Origin: CAYYNP01 sp964472545
GTDB lineage: Bacteria; Planctomycetota; Planctomycetia; Pirellulales; Thermoguttaceae
Reading direction: 5' to 3'
Assembly (NCBI GenBank): GCA_964472545.1
Contig: CAYYNP010000320.1
Span: 1 to 11,261, forward strand
DNA length: 11,261 bases
The notes below the pieces were generated by a model, which worked only from the letters and a program-made list of their open reading frames with translations, was not told where the DNA came from and did not search any database. Below, one piece after another: positions 6,330-11,261 of this stretch (positions are counted from its first letter, which is position 1; each line of letters opens with the position of its first letter). The position numbers and the translations under genes were made by a program.

Positions 6330-7040
6330 TTATTCGTCGGTCTCGCTCGCGGCGGGCGTGGAGACGATCACCTGGCTGGGGCGTACCACGCGGTCGTGAA
6401 GCTGGTAGCCGGTTTGGGCCACCAAGACCACCGTGCCCGGCGGATAGTCGTCGGACGGTTGCTGCGAGATCGCTTCGTGCAAATGGGGATCGAACTCCGC
6501 TTCCAAGGCGTCGATCAGAACACAGTCGTACCGTTTGAGCACGTCGGCGAACTGCCGGGCGACGATCTTCACGCCGTCGAGCAGGCTGGCCGTGTCGTGG
6601 GTCTTTTCGGCGGCCTCGACCGCCCGATCGATGTTGTCCAGCACCGGCAGCAGGTCGCGCATCAGCGGCAGGTTCGCGTAGCGGCGATGCTCCTGCATCT
6701 CGCGGGCTGCCCGCTTGCGGTAGTTTTCCAGTTCGGCCTGATGCCGCAGGGCCAGGTCGTTGGCCTGGTCCACTTTGGCCGCAAGCGCCTCGATCGGATC
6801 GACCGGTTCCGCTTCGGCCGCCTGTTCGGCCGCTTGCTCAGCGTCGACGGCTGCGGCCACGTCGGCGGCCATCTGCTCGAGCGCGTCCTGATCGGGGGCG
6901 TCTTGCTCGGGCGTTTGTTCGTCCGCTGCTTCTTGGTCGGAAGTCTCCACTTCCGGCTCGAGCGCATCGACTTCGACCGGCTCGGCCTCGGGGACCGCCG
7001 CTTCGTCGGGCTTCGCTTCCTTCGATCCTCTCTTCGACAC
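6330..7040 (-). CDS. grpE: Nucleotide exchange factor GrpE
   Basis: GrpE releases ADP from DnaK, completing the DnaK-DnaJ-GrpE folding cycle in the cytoplasm. The 236-residue product has an acidic, alanine/glutamate-rich N-terminal extension (about 1-80), a long dimerisation helix (about 82-125, with LENYRKRAAREMQEHRRYAN), LLPVLDNIDRAVEAAE at 130-145, and the beta-wing domain with FDPHLHEAISQQ at about 183-194 and PPGTVVLVAQTGYQLHDRVVRPSQVIVS, matching the GrpE signature. I chose the GTG at 7040 because GGAGGAG lies five bases upstream. A TTG at 7088 would add 16 residues without homology and would itself lack a binding site. The gene follows dnaJ by 59 bases and precedes the FmdB-type gene by 34. 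The acidic extension is longer than in Escherichia coli GrpE (197 residues in all). Confidence 0.93.
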   Translation of the reverse strand: MSKRGSKEAKPDEAAVPEAEPVEVDALEPEVETSDQEAADEQTPEQDAPDQDALEQMAADVAAAVDAEQAAEQAAEAEPVDPIEALAAKVDQANDLALRHQAELENYRKRAAREMQEHRRYANLPLMRDLLPVLDNIDRAVEAAEKTHDTASLLDGVKIVARQFADVLKRYDCVLIDALEAEFDPHLHEAISQQPSDDYPPGTVVLVAQTGYQLHDRVVRPSQVIVSTPAASETDE

Positions 7041-7045
7041 GCTCT

Positions 7046-7052
7046 CTCCTCC
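7046..7052 (-). promoter_or_regulatory. Ribosome-binding site fixing the GTG start of grpE
   Basis: On the minus strand this reads GGAGGAG, five bases before the GTG at 7040. It is the strongest site in the dnaJ-grpE gap and decides between GTG (7040) and TTG (7088). Confidence 0.65.
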
Positions 7053-7099
7053 AGCAACTCTCTTCCGGCAACCTCTCTCTGCCGGCAAGCCTTGATCGA

Positions 7100-8230
7100 T
7101 CAGTTCGACTGAAAGTACTCCTTGAGCTTCTTGAAGAAACTCTTACGTTGCGGTGTCACATCGCGGTTTTCCAGTTCGGCCAGTTTCCGCAGCAACTCAT
7201 CGTGCTCGGCGGTGAGTTTCTTGGGCACCTCCACGTGTACCTGCACCAGCAGATCGCCGCGGCCGCGATAGCGCACGTGGGGCATGCCGCAGCCCTTGAG
7301 CTTGAAGACCTTGCCGTTTTGGGTGCCGGCGGGAATCTCGAGCTGATCGCGGCCGTCGAGCGTGGGCACTTCGATCGTGGCCCCCAAGGCCGCCTGGCAG
7401 TAGCTGATCGGCACCTGGCAGATCACGTGCTGGCCCTCGCGCTGGAAGAGAGGGTGGGCCTTCACGCTGATCGACACGAAGCAGTCGCCCGACGGGCCGC
7501 CGTTGGGGCTGGGATCGCCCTCGCCTTGCAGGCGGAGTTGCGTCTGGTCGTCGACGCCGGCGGGGATGGCCACGTTGCGGGTGACCTTCTTCTGCACGTA
7601 ACCACCGCCGCGGCACGACGAACAGGGATGCGGAATGATCTTGCCGTTACCGCGGCAGGACGGGCAGGTCGTTTGCAGCGAGAAGATGCCGGTCGACTGG
7701 ACCACCTGGCCCTTGCCGCCGCAATACTTGCAGTACTCGGGCTGGGTGCCCGGCTTGGCCCCGGTGCCGCCACAGGTCTCGCACTTCACGTGGCGGTGGT
7801 ATTCGACCGACTTGCTGGTACCGTGGGCGGCCTCGATCAGATCGACGGTCGTCTCGCAACGGACGTGGCCGCCGCGATGGACTCGCCGCCCGCGGGAGCG
7901 CCGGCCGCCGCCGAAGAGGTCTCCGAAGATATCGCCGAAGGCCTCGAAGATGTCGCCCACGTCGTGAAACTGCGGGGCCCCGCCGCCGGCCCCTTCCAAG
8001 CCCGCATGGCCGTGGCGGTCGTAGCGGGCGCGTTTCTCTTTGTTGTTGAGTACCTCGAAGGCCTCGGCCGCCTCTTTGAAGTTGGCGACCGCTTCCTCGT
8101 CGTCGGGGTTGCGGTCGGGATGGTACTTCAGCGCCAGCTTACGATACGCCTCGGCGATCTGGCCCTCGGTGGCCGATCGGTCGACGCCGAGCACCTCGTA
8201 GTAGCAGCGTTTTGAAGCCATCTTTACCAT
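7100..8230 (-). CDS. dnaJ: Chaperone DnaJ (type I Hsp40)
   Basis: DnaJ delivers unfolded proteins to DnaK and stimulates its ATPase. The 376-residue product has every type I region: a J domain (about 9-75) with the catalytic HPD at 37-39, and a phenylalanine/glycine-rich linker (about 75-110, DIFEAFGDIFGDLFGGG). Four zinc-finger repeats follow, with cysteine pairs at 150/153, 167/170, 189/192 and 203/206 (CETCGGTG, CKYCGGKG, CPSCRGNG, CSSCRGGG), and then the two substrate-binding beta domains with a C-terminal dimerisation helix. Length is normal for the family. The ATG at 8230 is used here, but the ATG at 8221 (giving MASKRCYYEVLGV) looks more like other DnaJ proteins; neither has a strong ribosome-binding site. 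The 340-base gap from groEL1 holds a fold-back element, so dnaJ may have its own promoter (see 8263-8268). Confidence 0.95.
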   Translation of the reverse strand: MVKMASKRCYYEVLGVDRSATEGQIAEAYRKLALKYHPDRNPDDEEAVANFKEAAEAFEVLNNKEKRARYDRHGHAGLEGAGGGAPQFHDVGDIFEAFGDIFGDLFGGGRRSRGRRVHRGGHVRCETTVDLIEAAHGTSKSVEYHRHVKCETCGGTGAKPGTQPEYCKYCGGKGQVVQSTGIFSLQTTCPSCRGNGKIIPHPCSSCRGGGYVQKKVTRNVAIPAGVDDQTQLRLQGEGDPSPNGGPSGDCFVSISVKAHPLFQREGQHVICQVPISYCQAALGATIEVPTLDGRDQLEIPAGTQNGKVFKLKGCGMPHVRYRGRGDLLVQVHVEVPKKLTAEHDELLRKLAELENRDVTPQRKSFFKKLKEYFQSN

Positions 8231-8262
8231 GGCCGGTCAAGGGCGGTGTGAATAAGTACGCA

Positions 8263-8268
8263 ATTGTA
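8263..8268 (-). promoter_or_regulatory. Possible -10 box for dnaJ-grpE-fmdB-yacG
   Basis: On the minus strand this reads TACAAT, about 33 bases upstream of the dnaJ ATG, in the short unique stretch between the fold-back element and dnaJ. No good -35 box is found 16-18 bases upstream, so this is only a suggestion. Confidence 0.25.
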
Positions 8269-8300
8269 CCCTACGGACACGCCGGCCGGTTATGCCGATT

Positions 8301-8520
8301 ATAAAGCCGCGACCGGTGGTCGCGCCCGGTGGGGTGGCTGGGGTCGCGGTGCGAGGTACGAACACCGAGCCCCCAGTTTCGCGTGTCGTATATCGGGCTT
8401 GCACCTGGGGGCTCCGCACTCGTTCCTCGTGCTTCGACCCCAGCCACCCGGCCGACGATCACCGCACTCGGTGGTCGCGCCGCCGCAGTTACGGGGCGCG
8501 ACCACCGGTCGCGGCTTTAT
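8301..8520. repeat. 220-base fold-back (MITE-like) element between groEL1 and dnaJ
   Basis: Perfect 27-base inverted repeats bound the element (8301-8327 and 8494-8520, outer ends ATAAAGCCGC and GCGGCTTTAT). Each end is itself a small hairpin with a 7-base stem and 3-base loop (8308-8324 and 8497-8513). Inside, 8332-8376 pairs with 8405-8449 without gaps, 36 of 45 positions matching, around a 28-base loop. A third copy of the 13-base end core (CGGTGGTCGCGCC) lies at 8469-8481. No coding potential is evident. The TA next to AAGCC at both ends could be the target duplication of a Tc1/mariner-IS630 type element, but no longer duplication is visible. It accounts for most of the 340-base gap; the remainder is about 50 bases on the groEL1 side and 70 on the dnaJ side. 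Confidence 0.7.
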
Positions 8521-8570
8521 GGGGCTTTCGCCCAATCGCGGTCTCGGCCGCGGCATGGTTGGCCGTTTGC

Positions 8571-10190
8571 CTACCGCACGGCGCCCTCGACGGCCTGCTT
8601 CTCCTTGTCGTCCTTCTCGAGATCGGTCACCAAGGTCTCGGTCGTGAGCATCAAGGCGGCGATGCTGGCGGCGTTCTCCAGGGCCGTGCGGACGACCTTC
8701 AACGGGTCGATGATGCCGGCCTTGAACATGTCGGTGAACTTGCCGGCGTTGGCGTCGTAGCCGGTGTTGGTCGGCTTCTCGCTCACCTCGTCGGCGATTA
8801 CCGAGCCGTCCACGCCGCAGTTGTCGGCGATCTGACGGATTGGATACGTCAGACACCGTTTGACGATGTCCACGCCGATCTTCTCGTCGCCTCGGGCGTT
8901 GTTGCGGCTCTTCTCGACCGCCTCAATGCATCGGAGCAAGGCCACGCCGCCGCCGGGCAAGATGCCTTCTTCGGCCGCCGCGCGGGTGGCGTGCAGGGCG
9001 TCTTCCACCCGGGCCTTCTTCTGCTTCATCTCGGCTTCGGTGCTGGCACCCACCGACACCACGGCCACGCCGCCGGAGAGCTTCGCCAACCGCTCTTGGT
9101 ACTTTTCGCGGTCGTAGTCGCTCTCGGTGGTCTCGATCTGGGCCTTGAGTTGCTCGATGCGGCTCTTGATATCGGCCGTCTTGCCGCCGCCCTCGACGAT
9201 CGTGATCGAGTCCTTGTCGACCGTGATCTTCTTGGCCCGGCCGAGGTGCTCCAGCGTGAGGTTCTCGAGCTTCAGACCCAAGTCCTCGCTGATGTTGGTA
9301 CCGCCGGTGAGGATCGCGATATCGCCGAGCATCGCCTTGCGGCGGTCGCCGAAACCGGGAGCCTTCACCGCCGCGATGTTCAACACGCCGCGGAGCTTGT
9401 TGACCACCAAGGTCGTCAGCGCTTCGCCTTCGACGTCTTCGGCGATGATCAACAGCGGCTTGCCCGAGGTGCTCACCTTCTCCAAGATCGGCACCATCTC
9501 GCGGAGGTTGCTGATCTTCTTCTCGTGGATCAGGATGTAGGCGTCTTCGAGCAGGCAGTCCATCTCCGCCGGGCGGTTGATAAAGTAGGGCGAGAGGTAG
9601 CCCTTGTCGAACTGCATGCCTTCGACGACGTCGTAGGTGGTCTCGGCCGTCTTGCCTTCTTCGACGGTGATCACGCCGTCGTTGCCCACGGCGGCCATCG
9701 CTTCGGCCAACAGGTCGCCGATGAACTGGTCGTTGTTGGCGCTGATCGACCCGACGTGGGCGATCTCTTTCTTGTCGGTAACCGCCTTGGCCATCGTGTA
9801 GAGATGGTCGATGGCGGCCTCGACGGCCCGTTCGATGCCGCGTCGCAAGGCGGCCGGGTTGCTGCCGGCGGCCACGTTTCGCAGGCCTTCGCGGAAGATC
9901 GCCCGGGCCAACACGGTGGCCGTGGTGGTGCCGTCGCCGGCGACGTCGGAGGTCTTCGAGGCGACCTCGTTGACCAGCTTGGCGCCCATGTTCTCGAAAC
10001 GGTCTTCGAGTTCGATCTCTTTGCTCACCGTGACGCCGTCTTTGGTCACGGTCGGTCCGCCGAACGATTTGTCGAGAATCACGTTACGGCCGGTGGGGCC
10101 CATGGTCACCGCGACCACGTCGGCCAGTTTATCCACGCCGCGGAGCATGCGGGTCCGGGCGTGATCTTCGTACATGAGTTGTTTAGCCAC
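8571..10190 (-). CDS. groEL: Chaperonin GroEL, copy 1 (next to groES)
   Basis: GroEL forms the double-ring ATP-driven folding chamber closed by GroES. The 539-residue product is full length: MAKQLMYEDH start, nucleotide-binding TMGPTGRNVILDKSFGGPTV (about 29-48), GDGTTTATVLA at 85-95 with the catalytic Asp, the apical domain through the middle, and VEDALHATRAAAEEGILPGG, which carries the second ATPase Asp. It ends KQAVEGAVR, without the usual Gly-Gly-Met tail. Position 33 is Thr where Escherichia coli has Lys (GPKG). I chose the GTG at 10190 because it gives the canonical MAKQL opening and has GAGGA eight bases upstream. A GTG at 10205 would overlap that site and add non-homologous residues. 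It lies 31 bases after groES, so the two are one unit. The long open frame on the opposite strand is a shadow. Confidence 0.95.
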   Translation of the reverse strand: MAKQLMYEDHARTRMLRGVDKLADVVAVTMGPTGRNVILDKSFGGPTVTKDGVTVSKEIELEDRFENMGAKLVNEVASKTSDVAGDGTTTATVLARAIFREGLRNVAAGSNPAALRRGIERAVEAAIDHLYTMAKAVTDKKEIAHVGSISANNDQFIGDLLAEAMAAVGNDGVITVEEGKTAETTYDVVEGMQFDKGYLSPYFINRPAEMDCLLEDAYILIHEKKISNLREMVPILEKVSTSGKPLLIIAEDVEGEALTTLVVNKLRGVLNIAAVKAPGFGDRRKAMLGDIAILTGGTNISEDLGLKLENLTLEHLGRAKKITVDKDSITIVEGGGKTADIKSRIEQLKAQIETTESDYDREKYQERLAKLSGGVAVVSVGASTEAEMKQKKARVEDALHATRAAAEEGILPGGGVALLRCIEAVEKSRNNARGDEKIGVDIVKRCLTYPIRQIADNCGVDGSVIADEVSEKPTNTGYDANAGKFTDMFKAGIIDPLKVVRTALENAASIAALMLTTETLVTDLEKDDKEKQAVEGAVR

Positions 10191-10198
10191 GATGGCGG

Positions 10199-10203
10199 TC
10201 CTC
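10199..10203 (-). promoter_or_regulatory. Ribosome-binding site fixing the GTG start of groEL1
   Basis: On the minus strand this reads GAGGA, eight bases before the GTG at 10190, in the 31-base gap after groES. Confidence 0.55.
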
Positions 10204-10221
10204 ACTTAATGGTCGCGTTGA

Positions 10222-10521
10222 TTAGTTGATCACCTTGGCCAAAACGTCGCTCTCGCGGAGGATCTTCAGATCCCGGCCGTCGGCCTCGATATCGCTGCCG
10301 GAGTACTTGCCGTAAATCACTTCGTCGCCCAGCGCCACCGAAAGCTCGCCGCGCTCGCCGCTGTCGAGCAACTTGCCGGGGCCGGTGGCCACCACGATGC
10401 CGCGCTGCGGCTTCTCTTGGGCCGCGTCGGGCAACACGATTCCGCCGGCGGTCATCTCTTCGGCCGCCACCGGCTCCACCACGATTCGATCGTCCAGTGG
10501 TCTGAGGTTGATATCCTTCAT
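10222..10521 (-). CDS. groES: Co-chaperonin GroES
   Basis: GroES caps the GroEL ring as a heptamer. The 99-residue product is a normal-length member: LRPLDDRIVVEPV at the start, a mobile loop (about 17-34, AEEMTAGGIVLPDAAQEKPQ) containing the hydrophobic Ile-Val-Leu tripeptide that docks on the GroEL apical domain, GIVVATGPGK, and GDEVIYGKYSGSDIEADGRDLKIL at the end. The ATG has AAGGAA seven bases upstream (10529-10534). It sits between two groEL genes, 102 bases after the first and 31 bases before the second. No CIRCE operator and no clear promoter is visible in the 102-base gap. A 7-base stem there (10584-10590 with 10611-10617) has no T-tract. Confidence 0.96.
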   Translation of the reverse strand: MKDINLRPLDDRIVVEPVAAEEMTAGGIVLPDAAQEKPQRGIVVATGPGKLLDSGERGELSVALGDEVIYGKYSGSDIEADGRDLKILRESDVLAKVIN

Positions 10522-10623
10522 GATCGGATTCCTTGTCGTGAGTTGGTTTTGAGATTGAAGTCTGCTGTAACGGGGAGGTGCCGCGGCCGCATTCGACGTG
10601 CGGCGCTTCGGCGGCCGACGGGT

Positions 10624-11261
10624 TTAGAAGCCGCCCATGCCGCCCATGCCACCCATCATGCCGCCCATGCCCCCCATGCCGCCCATGCCGCCCATGCCTC
10701 CGCCGCCCATGCCTTCGGGACCTCCTGGAGGCGCGGGCTCTTCTTCCTTCGGAATGTCGGTAATCAGGCAGGAGGTGGTCAGCAGCAGGCCGGCCACACT
10801 GGCGGCGTTCTGCAGGGCAGTGCGAACGACCTTGGCCGGATCGATGATCCCGGCTTCGACCAGGTTGCAGTAGCTGTCTCTGTCGGCGTCGTAACCCTCG
10901 GCGGCGCCTTTCATGCGGCCCACGCGGTGGACGACCACGGCGCCGTCTTGGCCGGCGTTCTCGGCGATCGCCCGCAGGGGAGCGTCGAGCACGTTCTTGA
11001 CGATATCGGCACCCAGGGCCTCGTCGCCGCTGAGGTCGAGTTTCTTCAGCACCTTCGCACTACGAAGCAGGGCCACCCCGCCACCCGGCACGATGCCTTC
11101 CTGCAAGGCCGCTTGAGTGGCTGCCCGGGCGTCTTCCAAGAGGGCTTTGCGTTCCTTCATTTCCGTCTCGGTGGCCGCTCCGCAGTTGATCTGCGCCACG
11201 CCGCCGGCCAGCTTGGCCAGCCGCTCTTCGAGCTTCTCGCGGTCGTAGTCGCTATCGGTGA
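10624..11261 (-). CDS. groEL: Chaperonin GroEL, copy 2, C-terminal part (continues beyond the window)
   Basis: The last 211 codons of a second GroEL are present; the start lies beyond the window end. The visible part begins at TDSDYDREKLEERLAKLAGG and covers the return of the intermediate and equatorial domains, including EGIVPGGGVALLR and YDADRDSYCNLVEAGIIDPA, with ALQNAASVAGLLLTT. It ends with a long glycine-methionine tail (GGMGGMGGMGGM, closing in GGMGGF), as in classic GroEL, unlike copy 1. The block after MKERK reads ALLEDARAATQAALQEG, where the usual and copy 1 form is RVEDALHATRAA; the ATPase Asp is retained. It is upstream of groES in the same direction and probably co-transcribed. 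The two copies are clearly diverged, so specialisation is likely (inference). Confidence 0.93.
   Translation of the reverse strand, partial: TDSDYDREKLEERLAKLAGGVAQINCGAATETEMKERKALLEDARAATQAALQEGIVPGGGVALLRSAKVLKKLDLSGDEALGADIVKNVLDAPLRAIAENAGQDGAVVVHRVGRMKGAAEGYDADRDSYCNLVEAGIIDPAKVVRTALQNAASVAGLLLTTSCLITDIPKEEEPAPPGGPEGMGGGGMGGMGGMGGMGGMMGGMGGMGGF

Noticed and set aside
7148..8215. 355-codon plus-strand open frame opposite dnaJ
   Set aside because: Shadow of dnaJ; Ala/Leu/Val-rich with no family resemblance.
8237..8530. Several short open frames on both strands between groEL1 and dnaJ
   Set aside because: They are translations of the fold-back element's inverted repeats and have no coding signature.
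8292..10229. 645-codon plus-strand open frame opposite groEL1
   Set aside because: It is an antisense shadow of a highly conserved GroEL in GC-rich DNA, and it would start inside the fold-back element.
10584..10617. Stem between groEL2 and groES as an intrinsic terminator
   Set aside because: A 7-base GC stem with a 20-base loop and no T-tract on either side; likely chance in GC-rich DNA.
10522..10623. CIRCE operator or heat-shock promoter ahead of groES
   Set aside because: No TTAGCACTC-type inverted repeat and no convincing -35/-10 pair was found.

Overview
The window looks like a piece of a planctomycete chromosome, probably of the Pirellulales type. That is inferred from the GC-rich sequence, a chaperone run with two groEL genes around groES followed by dnaJ, grpE, fmdB and yacG, a tetratricopeptide (TPR) gene paired with a secreted FG-GAP/ASPIC-UnbV gene, and GTG starts for two core genes. 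No rRNA, tRNA, CRISPR array, transposase or phage gene was seen.

Layout. Positions 1-376 hold no supportable gene but contain a good sigma70-type promoter (297-325) for a two-gene plus-strand operon: a secreted SIMPL-domain protein (377-1330) and a QueG-like double [4Fe-4S] protein (1334-2029). From the other side a minus-strand operon reads inward. It has a near-consensus promoter at 5630-5658, then a membrane-anchored TPR protein (3886-5553) and a secreted seven-repeat FG-GAP/ASPIC-UnbV protein (2145-3872). The two operons converge on a repeat element (2020-2139) that fills the space between their stop codons.

The right half is one long minus-strand stress-response and zinc-ribbon cluster. 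In transcription order it is groEL2 (cut by the window end), groES, groEL1, dnaJ, grpE, an FmdB-type zinc ribbon, and yacG (5798-5974, only 58 residues). Most junctions are 6 to about 100 bases. The exception is groEL1-dnaJ (340 bases), where a 220-base fold-back element with perfect 27-base terminal inverted repeats sits. GroES and GroEL form the chaperonin. DnaJ and GrpE are co-chaperones of DnaK, which is not in the window. YacG is a small gyrase-binding zinc protein, and FmdB-type ribbons are of unknown function.

The coding content is mostly recognisable, and I do not see an undescribed multi-gene defence or metabolic system. The most unusual material is non-coding: (1) a REPIN-like pair of inverted hairpins, each with a GTAG foot and differing only by compensatory base-pair changes, around six 11-base tandem units; (2) the fold-back element inside the chaperone cluster, which carries a third copy of its end motif and so could fold in alternative ways; (3) a possible trace of a SIMPL-gene duplicate upstream of the SIMPL gene.
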